A program made the position numbers and the translations under genes. A stretch of 64,000 nt of DNA from Chryseomicrobium palamuruense (lineage in GTDB: Bacteria > Bacillota > Bacilli > Bacillales_A > Planococcaceae): NCBI RefSeq assembly GCF_042649045.1, contig NZ_JBHSEF010000011.1:186001-250000 (forward strand). The letters run 5' to 3'. Below, in pieces: positions 16,490 through 25,515 of this stretch; the stretch's first letter is position 1, and every line of letters starts with the position of its first letter. The notes under the pieces were generated by a model. The model had not been told where the DNA came from and did no database searches. It saw only the letters and a list, made by a program, of their open reading frames with translations.

Positions 16490-17048
16490 AAGTTTATTGT
16501 TTATTGCAGGAGACGAAGGCATGTCGAGCGAACAACTTCAAAACTATTTAACTATAGACGAAGAAACTTTGCATAGCCACTTAATTGAAATGGGACAGCG
16601 ACTTAGCCGAGATGAAACACGTGGACTTGAACTACGTCGATATGCTGGAAGGTATCAGTTTGTTACTAAAAAATCTAATGCAGAAACTATAGGGAAAATG
16701 ATGGAATCTGCTCATTCTCACTCCTTGTCACAAGCTGCGCTCGAAGTCCTTGCTATTATTGCTTACAATCAACCAATCACTCGAGTGGAAGTGGATGAAA
16801 TTCGCGGTGTCAAATCAGACAGTGCTTTACAAACACTGGTTGCACGTGCCCTTGTGAAAGAAGTGGGGAGGGCAGACGGAACGGGACGTGCCATTTTATA
16901 CGGGACAACGACAGAGTTTATGCAAGTTTTCGGTCTAGAAAGTTTAGATGATTTACCACCCTTGCCGCTTGAAAAAGAGGACTTGGACGAGGAGACGGAT
17001 TTATTTTTATCAAAGTTTCAAGAGCAATTCGAAGGTGAACTCGTATAG
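16455..17048 (+). CDS. scpB: Segregation and condensation protein B
   Basis: Dimeric kleisin-interacting winged-helix protein of the condensin complex. 197 residues, the same length as B. subtilis ScpB. Family motifs: LLFIAGDEGM, SQAALEVLAIIAYNQPITR, EIRGVKSDSALQ and GRADGTGRAILYGTT. ATG 16455 has GAGGAAG upstream at good spacing; a shorter start at 16476 is possible. Acidic C-terminus. Confidence 0.93.
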   Translation: MKWIPSLMSQIESLLFIAGDEGMSSEQLQNYLTIDEETLHSHLIEMGQRLSRDETRGLELRRYAGRYQFVTKKSNAETIGKMMESAHSHSLSQAALEVLAIIAYNQPITRVEVDEIRGVKSDSALQTLVARALVKEVGRADGTGRAILYGTTTEFMQVFGLESLDDLPPLPLEKEDLDEETDLFLSKFQEQFEGELV

Positions 17049-17061
17049 AGAGGATGACAAC

Positions 17062-18048
17062 GTGTTTTTAAGGGTATCATGTACTGACCTGAAGAAATGG
17101 GTCAGTCTTTTTTGTTTCCTAGCAGGACTCGTTCTGTTTCCAACAATAAGTTTTGGTTCTTATGCCGTTATAGATGCCCATTCGGGACGTGTCCTTTATG
17201 AAGACCAAGGAGATTTGCAGTTGCCACCTGCCAGTATCACAAAAATTTGGACAGTTTATGTGGCACTGCAAGAAGCTGATGTATCGGATCAAGTTCGTAT
17301 CAGTCGAGTTGCTAGTCAACAAGAAGGTTCGTCCGTATACTTAATAGAAAATGAAGTGTGGAGTTTAGAAAGCCTGTTATACGGTACTATGCTTCAGTCT
17401 GGAAATGATGCGGCCGCAGCGATTGCAGAACATGTGGCAGGAAGTGAAGCCGCATTTGCTACACTAATGAATTTTTATGTGAAGAAGGCGGGAGTAAAAA
17501 ATACCTGGTTCATGAATGCATCAGGTCTACATCATCCAAAACATTTAACAACAGCTTCAGACATGGGGAAGCTCTTTGCTATCGCAATGAATGATGAGAA
17601 GTTTCGTCAAATTGCTTCAATGAAGCAGTATGTGCCAAAAGAAAGACGCGTATTGTGGATGAATAAACACCGTCTAGTAAAAGAAAACAAAGCTTTTGCA
17701 GGTAAAACAGGGTATACTTCAGTAGCAGGTCGCACACTGATAAGTGAATTCATAAAAGATGATAAACGACTAATTGTGACGACGTTAAATGTTCGTGATG
17801 ATTGGAATTCACATACTTCGTTAAGCCGCCTAGCCTTTGATTCAACAACGCTTCAAACAATTGAAGGTACCTATTATGCGCAGCATGATGTGATTTTGAC
17901 AGTACCCATGCCGTTTCGCTATTTACAAAAGGAAGATGAATCCATTTCTCATACAGTGGTTTTGTCTAAACAATCGAAAGTCGGAGAATGGTCCATACAA
18001 GCTGGAGGACAGACACTGCGTTTTCCAGTGATTTATCGAATGAAATGA
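17062..18048 (+). CDS. D-alanyl-D-alanine carboxypeptidase (PBP5-type, DacB/DacF-like)
   Basis: Trims the terminal D-Ala of peptidoglycan stem peptides outside the membrane. 328 residues with a GTG start after GAGAGG. An N-terminal signal-like segment (about residues 8-30) is followed by the catalytic motifs SITK (Ser58), SGN (113-115) and KTGYT (Lys215). A short beta-rich C-terminal domain follows, with no clear C-terminal amphipathic anchor. The slot between scpB and rluB is that of dacB in B. subtilis, but the sequence also resembles dacF, which is missing before spoIIAA. The neighbours ypuI, spmA and spmB are absent. Confidence 0.85.
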   Translation: MFLRVSCTDLKKWVSLFCFLAGLVLFPTISFGSYAVIDAHSGRVLYEDQGDLQLPPASITKIWTVYVALQEADVSDQVRISRVASQQEGSSVYLIENEVWSLESLLYGTMLQSGNDAAAAIAEHVAGSEAAFATLMNFYVKKAGVKNTWFMNASGLHHPKHLTTASDMGKLFAIAMNDEKFRQIASMKQYVPKERRVLWMNKHRLVKENKAFAGKTGYTSVAGRTLISEFIKDDKRLIVTTLNVRDDWNSHTSLSRLAFDSTTLQTIEGTYYAQHDVILTVPMPFRYLQKEDESISHTVVLSKQSKVGEWSIQAGGQTLRFPVIYRMK

Positions 18049-18057
18049 GGGAAAGTA

Positions 18058-18795
18058 ATGGAAAGGCTACAAAAAGTAATTGCAAACGCAGGAATTGCCT
18101 CTCGTCGGAAGGCAGAAGGACTCATCGAAGAAGGTAAAGTAAAAGTAAACGGACAAGTGGTTCGGGAGTTAGGTACAAAAGTATCTGATTCGGATGACGT
18201 AGAAGTAAATGGAGTGCTTCTCGAGAAAGAGACGAAAGTTTATTATTTACTATATAAACCACGTGGTATTATTTCCGCTGCCACCGATGATAAAGGTCGG
18301 AAAACAGTAGTTGATCTGATTGATATCGAAGATAAACGCATTTTTCCAGTAGGGAGACTTGATTACGATACATCAGGTCTGATTCTTCTTACAAATGACG
18401 GAGATTTCTCATACGCACTTACACATCCCAAATTTAAAGTGGAGAAAACGTATGTCGCTCGAGTTAAAGGAATTCCTTTTCGTGAAAAGATAAAGCAATT
18501 GCAAAAAGGAATTATGTTAGAAGATGGAAAGACAGCTCCAGCTAAAGTGAAAATGCTTTCTGAAGATAAAAAAGCGGATAAATCAATAGTGGAAATCATC
18601 ATTTATGAAGGCCGCAATCGCCAGGTTCGTAGAATGTTCGAAGCGATCGGCCATCCGGTTCAAAAGTTAAAACGGGAGAAGTTTGGTTTATTAACTCTCC
18701 ATGGATTAAATGCTGGAGAATACCGGAAACTGACGACACATGAAGTGAAACAATTGCGAGTACTCGCAGATACAGGTAAAGTAGGACATATTTAA
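18058..18795 (+). CDS. rluB: 23S rRNA pseudouridine synthase RluB
   Basis: Isomerises a uridine to pseudouridine in 23S rRNA. 245 residues: an N-terminal S4 RNA-binding domain (RLQKVIANAGIASRRKAE), then the RsuA/RluB catalytic domain with Asp in VGRLDYDTSGLILLTNDG. YEGRNRQVRRMFEAIGHPV near the C-terminus is also diagnostic. Homologous to B. subtilis YpuL and placed, as there, just before resA. Confidence 0.93.
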   Translation: MERLQKVIANAGIASRRKAEGLIEEGKVKVNGQVVRELGTKVSDSDDVEVNGVLLEKETKVYYLLYKPRGIISAATDDKGRKTVVDLIDIEDKRIFPVGRLDYDTSGLILLTNDGDFSYALTHPKFKVEKTYVARVKGIPFREKIKQLQKGIMLEDGKTAPAKVKMLSEDKKADKSIVEIIIYEGRNRQVRRMFEAIGHPVQKLKREKFGLLTLHGLNAGEYRKLTTHEVKQLRVLADTGKVGHI

Positions 18796-18803
18796 TTGCC
18801 AGG

Positions 18804-18832
18804 AAAAGTCTATCGTGTATAGGCTTTTCTTG
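18804..18832 (+). terminator. Probable terminator after rluB
   Basis: AAAAGTCTAT and ATAGGCTTTT can pair with one G-T wobble, and T-rich sequence follows. Confidence 0.5.
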
Positions 18833-18930
18833 TCGTTCACAAAGCATTCATAACTCACTCTTTAGGATGGATTATTCTTTGTTATACTAGAATTTATACG
18901 AAGAGTTTCATGGTGAAAGGAGTAAGAGAC

Positions 18931-19467
18931 GTGGCACTCAATAAGAAAAAACGTTTTTATGTTCGCACCGCCATATTGACGGTATTAGCCGTAGCTATTA
19001 TTAGTACGATTTACGTGAATCTTACTAAAGATAAAAATGCAGTATTAGCAGTAGGAGATCAAGCTCCTAACTTTCAACTAGTAGATATGGATGGAAATCT
19101 GCATCGGCTTTCTGATTATGAAGGACAAGGAATCTTTTTGAATTTTTGGGGAACATGGTGTAAACCATGTGCAAAAGAAATGCCTTATATTGATAATCAA
19201 TATCAAAAGTTTAAAGAGCAAGGTGTTCAAACAATCGCTGTGAACATTGCCGAGTCGGATTTTAAAGTGAATAGTTATACCAAACAATACGGGATGACGT
19301 TCCCTGTTGTGATTGACCGAAAAAAAAATGTCATGGATCTTTATAATATTGGGCCGCTTCCAACCACTTTTTTAATTAATCCGAATGGTGAAATTGTTCG
19401 AATTATTAAGGGTGAGATGACGGAACAAGACGTGGCGAATTTCATGGAAGAAATCAAGCCATTGTAA
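18931..19467 (+). CDS. resA: Membrane-anchored thiol-disulfide oxidoreductase ResA
   Basis: Extracytoplasmic thioredoxin-like protein that reduces the CXXCH haem-binding cysteines of apocytochrome c. 178 residues. One N-terminal membrane anchor (about residues 9-29) precedes a TlpA-like fold with FWGTWCKPCAKEMP, whose CKPC is the redox-active pair, and the cis-Pro region PLPTTFLI. GTG 18931 lies 9 bases after AAAGGAG. First gene of resABC. A TATACT at 18883-18888 may be its -10, but the -35 is poor. Confidence 0.92.
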   Translation: MALNKKKRFYVRTAILTVLAVAIISTIYVNLTKDKNAVLAVGDQAPNFQLVDMDGNLHRLSDYEGQGIFLNFWGTWCKPCAKEMPYIDNQYQKFKEQGVQTIAVNIAESDFKVNSYTKQYGMTFPVVIDRKKNVMDLYNIGPLPTTFLINPNGEIVRIIKGEMTEQDVANFMEEIKPL

Positions 19468-19479
19468 GGAGTTATTGAA

Positions 19480-21138
19480 ATGAAATCGATTGAATGTGCA
19501 TGTGGACATATAAACCCCATTGGTACTCAACTTTGTGAGAGCTGTGGTCGTCCACTTAGTGATGAAGCGAAAAGTACAACGATTGCTGATATGCGGTATG
19601 AAGGTTCGGCACGTCGGTCACAAACCTATAACAAATCAATCATAGATAAAATTTGGAATTTTTTCTCAAGTGTTAAAGTTGGTATGTGGATTATAGTAGC
19701 CATTCTCTTAGCTGCTGCCATTGGGACCTTCTTACCTCAAGTATTCTACATCCCGGTTGCGACGAACAATCCAGCAGCGATAGCAGCCTATTATGAACGT
19801 CTCTATGGGACGTTCGGAAGAATTTATAATGATTTAGGATTATCTGACCTATACAGTTCTTGGTGGTTCCAAGGTTTGATTGGGATGTTAGGTATTTCAT
19901 TGATTATTGCCAGCCTGGATCGTGTAATTCCACTCTATAAATCTCTTAAAAAGCAAAAAGTAAAACGCCATACCTCTTTTTTACAGCGGCAACGTTTATT
20001 TGGTAAAGGTGAAAACATTGCTATCGATGTATTAACTCCTGCCGAGGAGAAATTGAAAGAGTTAAAGTATAATGTACGTCGTGAAAATGGAGCTATTTTA
20101 GCAGAGAGAGGCCGATTTTCACGTTGGGGTCCTTATGTAAACCATCTAGGTCTCATCATCTTCCTTGGAGGTGTCATGCTTCGCGTCATTCCAGGTGTGT
20201 ATGTCGACGAGACGATGTGGTTGCGCGAAGGTGAAACGTTAGCGGTTCCTGGTGCTCCTGGTTATTACTTACAAAATGATGATTTTCTGTTTGACATCTA
20301 TGATCCAGAATCCGCTGACGAAGTATTCTCGGATGCCATCGAACGTGTAGGGACAATTGCTTCCAACTATCAAACGAATCTCACTTTATATAAGGGAGAG
20401 AACGAAGATGTAGTGGGTGACCCGGGCGAGTTAACAGAAATTAAGAATGGCCCAACGATTGTTAATAAACCGTTCAAATTTGACTCGTACAATGTCTATC
20501 AGATGGATTTCCGACTGGACGAATTGAAAACTATGACATTCCAGTTACAGAACAAAGAGACAGCAGATAGCTTTGGAGAGTTTACGATTGATTTAATTAA
20601 TCCGGAACCTGAATATGATTTAGGGAATGGATACCGAGTTGAACTGGTTGATTACTATGCAGATTTTACAGGGTTTGAAAATGGAGAACCCCAGTCGAAG
20701 TCACCGGTACCGAACAATCCGGCTTTTCTTGTCCGAATGTATACACCCGATGCGGACCCACAAACTAGTTTTGTGTTGATACGTGAAACGATTGAACCAT
20801 TTGGTGAAAATACACATAAACTTGCTTTCCAAGCGGCTGAAACACGTGACATCTCTGGTTTAACGATTCGTAAAGATCTCACGTTGCCCATCTTGATGCT
20901 TGGAGGACTTATCTTTATGATAGGTGTAGCACAAGGTGCATACTGGAATCATCGACGAATTTGGATTCAGCAAACTGAAACAGGGGAAGTACTAGTTGCA
21001 GGACATACGAACAAGAACTGGAATGCAGTTAAAAAAGATATTCACGCGCTCTCAAAACATACTACTCTTCCGCGTGTAGTGGATCAACAAGATCCGGAAG
21101 CGACGATGGATTTTGATGAAGGAGACGAAGAACAATGA
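19480..21138 (+). CDS. resB: Cytochrome c biogenesis protein ResB (CcsB/Ccs1)
   Basis: Part of the System II haem delivery and ligation complex with ResC. 552 residues. The cytoplasmic N-terminus has a four-Cys zinc-ribbon-like segment (two CxC/CxxC pairs in the first 23 residues), then MRYEGSARRSQTYNK. About four membrane helices flank a large extracytoplasmic domain (about residues 245-470). The last helix is followed by AGHTNKNW in the cytoplasmic tail. Closely parallels B. subtilis ResB, including the Cys-rich N-terminus. Overlaps resC by 4 bases. Confidence 0.94.
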   Translation: MKSIECACGHINPIGTQLCESCGRPLSDEAKSTTIADMRYEGSARRSQTYNKSIIDKIWNFFSSVKVGMWIIVAILLAAAIGTFLPQVFYIPVATNNPAAIAAYYERLYGTFGRIYNDLGLSDLYSSWWFQGLIGMLGISLIIASLDRVIPLYKSLKKQKVKRHTSFLQRQRLFGKGENIAIDVLTPAEEKLKELKYNVRRENGAILAERGRFSRWGPYVNHLGLIIFLGGVMLRVIPGVYVDETMWLREGETLAVPGAPGYYLQNDDFLFDIYDPESADEVFSDAIERVGTIASNYQTNLTLYKGENEDVVGDPGELTEIKNGPTIVNKPFKFDSYNVYQMDFRLDELKTMTFQLQNKETADSFGEFTIDLINPEPEYDLGNGYRVELVDYYADFTGFENGEPQSKSPVPNNPAFLVRMYTPDADPQTSFVLIRETIEPFGENTHKLAFQAAETRDISGLTIRKDLTLPILMLGGLIFMIGVAQGAYWNHRRIWIQQTETGEVLVAGHTNKNWNAVKKDIHALSKHTTLPRVVDQQDPEATMDFDEGDEEQ

Positions 21139-22319
21139 CGCTAGTAGAATGGAGCAGTACGCTTCTTTACGTCGCATTCGTTGCGTACTTAATCGCGACT
21201 TTATTCTTTGGAGGAGCCGTACGATTCGGTAACAAAGAAAAATCAGCGATGAACAAGCGCTGGGGATTATATGCTTATGGGTTGACGATTTTTGGTTTCC
21301 TTGCCAATCTTGGGTATTTTATCACACGATGGGTTGCGGCTGGACACGCACCAGTAAGTAATTTGTTTGAATTTACAGCTGCCTTTGGAATGATGGTGGT
21401 CGGTGCATTCATTCTAATTTATGGTATATATAAAATTTCAGCACTTGGCTTATTTGCATTACCACTCGCTGTTTTAATCATTGCTTATGCAAGTATGTTT
21501 CCGACAGATGTCTCACCGCTTATCCCTGCCCTACAAAGTCATTGGTTGACGATTCATGTTATTACCGCTGCACTTGGTGAAGCAGTCTTGGCAATCAGTG
21601 CAGTAGCTGGACTAATTTATCTTTTGAAAAATATTGATATGTCCAAGAAATCCAAACAACGGTTCTGGATTGAAGCGGTTATGTACGTACTAGTGCTGGT
21701 ACTTGGATTTGTAGCATCCAATTTAACTTTTAGTGCTATTTATGAACCGGTTGACTATTCGTATGTGGATGCAGAAGGTTCAGAAAAGACGATTGAGTAT
21801 GTAAAGCCTGCTCTTTTCGGAATGAATGAATCACAAGTTATTACGGAAGGCGGAATGCAACCATTAGTAGATATGCCACCACTTGTAAATGCACAAAAAC
21901 TTACAACGGTAGTCTGGTCTATTCTATTTGGAACACTTATTTATGGACTTCTACGCTTGATTTTACGCAAACGTTTAGCAGAAGTCGTTCAGCCCTTTAC
22001 AAAACGTACCAACTCTTCTTTACTGGATGAGATCGGGTACCGTTCGGTATTGATAGGTTTTCCGCTATTTAGTTTAGGAGCACTCATCTTTGCGATGATT
22101 TGGGCTCATGAGGCATGGGGACGCTTCTGGGGCTGGGATCCAAAAGAGGTGTGGGCGCTTATCACGTTCTTATTCTATGCCGTTTATCTTCACCTTCGCT
22201 TAACAAAAGGTTGGCACGGAGAGAAAAGTGCGTGGCTCGCTCTCATTGGTTTCATCATCATCATGTTCAACCTAATTGCGGTTAACTTAATTATTGCGGG
22301 ACTTCACAGTTACGCGTAA
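21135..22319 (+). CDS. resC: Cytochrome c biogenesis protein ResC (CcsA, haem handling)
   Basis: Polytopic haem-handling protein of System II. 394 residues with about eight membrane helices. The tryptophan-rich haem-binding WWD-type motif is WGRFWGWDPKEVWAL, and conserved His residues flank it (QSHWLTIHV upstream, HGEKSAW and GLHSYA downstream). Starts inside the resB stop region (ATGA-type overlap), implying coupled translation. A terminator follows, separating it from resD. Confidence 0.94.
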   Translation: MTLVEWSSTLLYVAFVAYLIATLFFGGAVRFGNKEKSAMNKRWGLYAYGLTIFGFLANLGYFITRWVAAGHAPVSNLFEFTAAFGMMVVGAFILIYGIYKISALGLFALPLAVLIIAYASMFPTDVSPLIPALQSHWLTIHVITAALGEAVLAISAVAGLIYLLKNIDMSKKSKQRFWIEAVMYVLVLVLGFVASNLTFSAIYEPVDYSYVDAEGSEKTIEYVKPALFGMNESQVITEGGMQPLVDMPPLVNAQKLTTVVWSILFGTLIYGLLRLILRKRLAEVVQPFTKRTNSSLLDEIGYRSVLIGFPLFSLGALIFAMIWAHEAWGRFWGWDPKEVWALITFLFYAVYLHLRLTKGWHGEKSAWLALIGFIIIMFNLIAVNLIIAGLHSYA

Positions 22320-22321
22320 GG

Positions 22322-22357
22322 AAAAAGCTGTCACATCATGAAGTGGCAGCTTTTTCT
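22322..22357 (+). terminator. Terminator between resC and resD
   Basis: AAAAAGCTGTCAC (22322-22334) pairs with GTGGCAGCTTTTT (22343-22355), with one G-T wobble. It suggests that resDE can be transcribed separately from its own promoter. Confidence 0.8.
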
Positions 22358-22372
22358 TCTATCAACCAAGGT

Positions 22373-22400
22373 TTGCTTTCACGGTTTGGTACGGTACAAT
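22373..22400 (+). promoter_or_regulatory. Predicted SigA promoter of resDE
   Basis: TTGCTT (22373-22378), a 16-base spacer and TACAAT (22395-22400), 39 bases before the resD start. Confidence 0.5.
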
Positions 22401-22438
22401 ATGAAGTAGAGTAGATGACAGTTTAAAGGAGTGTCGAC

Positions 22439-23155
22439 ATGTCTGAAACAGTGAAGCTTTTAATAGTAGATGACGAGGAAAGAATCCGCAGACTTTTACG
22501 TATGTATTTAGAGCGTGAAGGCTATGAAATTATGGAAGCAGAAAATGGACAACAAGCTATTGATTTATCAATCGAATACGATTTTCACGCAATCTTATTA
22601 GATATTATGATGCCGGTTAAAGATGGACTAGAAGCGATGAAAGAGATTCGCGAACTTAAACAGACCCCAATTATGCTATTAACTGCAAAAGGCGAAGAAG
22701 CGAACCGTGTAGAAGGCTTTGAAGGGGGAGCGGATGATTATATTGTGAAACCTTTCAGTCCGAGAGAAGTTGTCCTTCGTACAAAAGCAATTCTTCGACG
22801 TTCTGCTTCTGTAGCTCCGTCAAACACACCAGGCGTAAGTAAAGATATCGTGGTGTTTCCACATCTAACGATAGATCACGATGCTCACCGCGTGACTGCC
22901 GATGGTGTAGAAGTCAGCTTGACACCAAAGGAATATGAACTTCTTTATTTTCTAGCCAAATCTCCTGATAAAGTATTTGATCGGGAACAGCTACTTAAAG
23001 AAGTTTGGCATTACGACTTTTTTGGAGATTTACGTACAGTTGACACACACGTAAAACGCTTACGTGAGAAATTAAATCGTGTTTCTGAAAGTGCAGCAAA
23101 AATGATTGTTACAGTGTGGGGCGTCGGGTATAAATTCGAGGTCATCAATGAATAG
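22439..23155 (+). CDS. resD: Response regulator ResD
   Basis: OmpR-family regulator that turns on anaerobic and respiratory genes, including ctaA, resA and hmp in B. subtilis. 238 residues. The receiver domain shows the acidic pocket VDDEE, the phospho-acceptor Asp in AILLDIMMPVKDG, Thr in MLLTAKGEE and Lys in YIVKPFSPRE. The C-terminal winged helix includes LTPKEYELL and RTVDTHVKRLREKL. Its last 8 bases overlap resE. Confidence 0.93.
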   Translation: MSETVKLLIVDDEERIRRLLRMYLEREGYEIMEAENGQQAIDLSIEYDFHAILLDIMMPVKDGLEAMKEIRELKQTPIMLLTAKGEEANRVEGFEGGADDYIVKPFSPREVVLRTKAILRRSASVAPSNTPGVSKDIVVFPHLTIDHDAHRVTADGVEVSLTPKEYELLYFLAKSPDKVFDREQLLKEVWHYDFFGDLRTVDTHVKRLREKLNRVSESAAKMIVTVWGVGYKFEVINE

Positions 23156-24914
23156 AATATGGAACAGTGTAGTCGGGAAGCTATGGGGAACCATTATGCT
23201 TCTCGTCTTATTTGTATTATTTATTGTTACCGTCCTAATGCTCGAATTTCTAGAAGACTTTCACACACAGCAAGCCGAAGATAAACTCCGTCAAGAAGCA
23301 AGCCTTATCACCAATATTGTTAATCAACAACAGCAACCGGACCTGGCATTAATTCAGGAAATTTTAGCTGATGAAACAAACGTCATGATTTTTTCATCAG
23401 AAGAAGAAATTACGTTTCGAATTCATGAAGGACTAGGCAGTGTTGAGACGGAAGAAAAAATTAAATCGAGTTCGTTGTATGAAGGGGCATTCGTCACTGA
23501 TACTTCAGAAATTCGGACGATGTTGCTACCTTCCTTAACGGAAGACAACCGCATGGAAAACTACTTGGTTCTTGCGTATCCACTTGATGATCAAGCTTCA
23601 CCTCATGGTACCGTGTTTATTTATCAAAGTTTAAAAGAAGTGAACAATACGTCCAATCAAACGACAAAAATTGTGTTTTTGTCTGGGTTTTTAGCGATGG
23701 TGTTAACGACACTCCTATCATTTTTCCTTTCCACTCGAATCACGTCGCCTTTGCGTAAAATGCGAGAAGGCGCGCATGAGCTTGCAAAAGGAAACTTTCA
23801 GACACGTGTGCCGTCATCTCAGAAAGATGAGATTGGGGAGCTGGGAGCTGCATTTAACCGCATGGGAATGCAAATCAAACACCATGTAGAAGTTATTAAC
23901 CAAGAGAAAGAGCAACTATCCAATATCTTATCATCAATGACAGATGCCGTGATCACTTTTAATAAAGACGCCTCTATATTGCTTAGCAACCCACCTGCTG
24001 ACGAATTGATTCGCCGCTGGAGTCCTATGAGCGCATCATCAGATGAACCACTCCCAGCAGCGCTGTATCATATGCTTGAACATATGCTGGAAAATGAGGA
24101 GGAATTAGAAGAAGAATTCGAGCTGGACGCTCACTATTACAGTGTAAGCCTTTCCCTTTTGTATTCGAAAGATGTCGTGCGAGGAGCGGTAGCTGTTATT
24201 CGAGATATGACAGAACAACACCGGTTAGAAAAACTTCGCAGTGATTTCATTGCTAATGTGAGTCATGAGCTCCGCACACCAATTGCTATGCTGCAAGGAT
24301 ATAGTGAAGCCATTCTTGATGGTGTCGTTGAAACAGAGGAGGATAAAAACGAGATGATTCGTGTAATTTCAGATGAATCGAATCGTATGGGTCGATTAGT
24401 CACGGAACTACTTGACCTTGCTCGCTTAGAGTCTGGGTATTTACGGATTTATCAATCCCCTGTCCAAGTTGCTGCAAGCGTGGAAAGGATGACGACCAAG
24501 TTTAGTCAACGGGCACGAGAGAAGAATATAAAGCTCACCTATACTTCAACTATACCTTTCGAAACCAAATTGTTTGTGGATGAAGACCGAATTGAACAAG
24601 TCTTGACCAACTTGATAGACAATGCCCTTCGTCATACTGCAGAAGGTGGAAAAGTAAACGTTCATGTCACCGATGCGAGTGAATATGTGAAAATCACTAT
24701 TGAAGACACCGGATACGGAATTCCGAAAGAAGACTTACCATATGTGTTTGAACGTTTCTATAAAGCGGATAAGGCGCGAACTCGCGGTAAAGGTGGTACC
24801 GGTCTAGGACTTGCCATCGCTAAGAATATCATTGATCGTCATGAAGGGGAGATTCGGGTCTTTAGCGAAGTAGGTATGGGGACGACTTTTGAAATTCTTC
24901 TTCGAAAAATGTAA
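23148..24914 (+). CDS. resE: Sensor histidine kinase ResE
   Basis: Membrane sensor kinase/phosphatase for ResD responding to oxygen limitation and nitric oxide. 588 residues (B. subtilis 589). Two membrane helices (about residues 10-32 and 172-195) bracket an extracytoplasmic domain. A HAMP linker, a PAS domain, and the phospho-accepting His at residue 373 in NVSHELRTPIAMLQGYSE follow. The HATPase domain shows NLIDNALRHT and DTGYGIPKEDLPYVFERFYK. ATG 23148 overlaps resD. A SigX-type promoter for the next gene begins within the last codons. Confidence 0.94.
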   Translation: MNRIWNSVVGKLWGTIMLLVLFVLFIVTVLMLEFLEDFHTQQAEDKLRQEASLITNIVNQQQQPDLALIQEILADETNVMIFSSEEEITFRIHEGLGSVETEEKIKSSSLYEGAFVTDTSEIRTMLLPSLTEDNRMENYLVLAYPLDDQASPHGTVFIYQSLKEVNNTSNQTTKIVFLSGFLAMVLTTLLSFFLSTRITSPLRKMREGAHELAKGNFQTRVPSSQKDEIGELGAAFNRMGMQIKHHVEVINQEKEQLSNILSSMTDAVITFNKDASILLSNPPADELIRRWSPMSASSDEPLPAALYHMLEHMLENEEELEEEFELDAHYYSVSLSLLYSKDVVRGAVAVIRDMTEQHRLEKLRSDFIANVSHELRTPIAMLQGYSEAILDGVVETEEDKNEMIRVISDESNRMGRLVTELLDLARLESGYLRIYQSPVQVAASVERMTTKFSQRAREKNIKLTYTSTIPFETKLFVDEDRIEQVLTNLIDNALRHTAEGGKVNVHVTDASEYVKITIEDTGYGIPKEDLPYVFERFYKADKARTRGKGGTGLGLAIAKNIIDRHEGEIRVFSEVGMGTTFEILLRKM

Positions 24915-24935
24915 CTTTGTTTAAATTCAAACGAC
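24910..24935 (+). promoter_or_regulatory. Predicted SigX-dependent (autoregulatory) promoter
   Basis: TGTAAC (24910-24915), 16 bases, then CGAC (24932-24935), matching the known ECF SigX pattern TGTAAC-N16/17-CGAC. The -35 spans the resE stop codon. It lies 26 bases before the sigX start, consistent with autoregulation. Confidence 0.7.
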
Positions 24936-24960
24936 TACTCTATAGAACGGGGGGAAAGAG

Positions 24961-25515
24961 ATGAGAGACTCCGTTTTTCACCGAATCTATGATTCGTATC
25001 ATCAGGACTTGTTTCAATTCCTGATCTATTTGGTGCAAAACAGACAGGTGGCAGAAGATTTGACTCAAGAAGTGTATATACGAGTTTTAAAATCCTATGA
25101 CTCCTTTCAAGGTAAAAGTTCTGAAAAAACTTGGCTCTTTTCAATTGCTAAAAATGTAGCCATTGATCATTTCAGAAAACAAGCCGTCCGTAAAAAAAGA
25201 CAATTTGACTCATTCGATTGGGAAACGATGCAATTGGCCTCTGGAGAAATGGAGCCTGCAGACATCACCTTACTGAATGACGAAATGCAATTGATGTTAC
25301 ATCATTTAAACAATTGTACGGGCGATCAAAAAATGGTGATTGTCCTTCGCTATTTTCAACAGTTATCCATCAGTGAAACAGCAGATGCACTTGGATGGAC
25401 AGAATCAAAAGTAAAAACGACACAGCATCGTGCGATTCATCATTTGCGACAAGCAATGTCATCTGAACGAGAGGAGGAACATGTAAATGACAAAAAAGAA
25501 GTACACCGATCATGA
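24961..25515 (+). CDS. sigX: ECF RNA polymerase sigma factor SigX
   Basis: 184-residue extracytoplasmic-function sigma factor that responds to envelope charge and antimicrobial peptide stress in Bacillus. Region 2 is visible in VAEDLTQEVYIRVLKSYDSFQG and the -10-binding SEKTWLFSIAKNVAIDHFRK. Region 4 is the C-terminal helix-turn-helix LSISETADALGWTESKVKTTQHRA. Order resE-sigX-rsiX is as in B. subtilis. Its end overlaps rsiX by 29 bases. Confidence 0.9.
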   Translation: MRDSVFHRIYDSYHQDLFQFLIYLVQNRQVAEDLTQEVYIRVLKSYDSFQGKSSEKTWLFSIAKNVAIDHFRKQAVRKKRQFDSFDWETMQLASGEMEPADITLLNDEMQLMLHHLNNCTGDQKMVIVLRYFQQLSISETADALGWTESKVKTTQHRAIHHLRQAMSSEREEEHVNDKKEVHRS

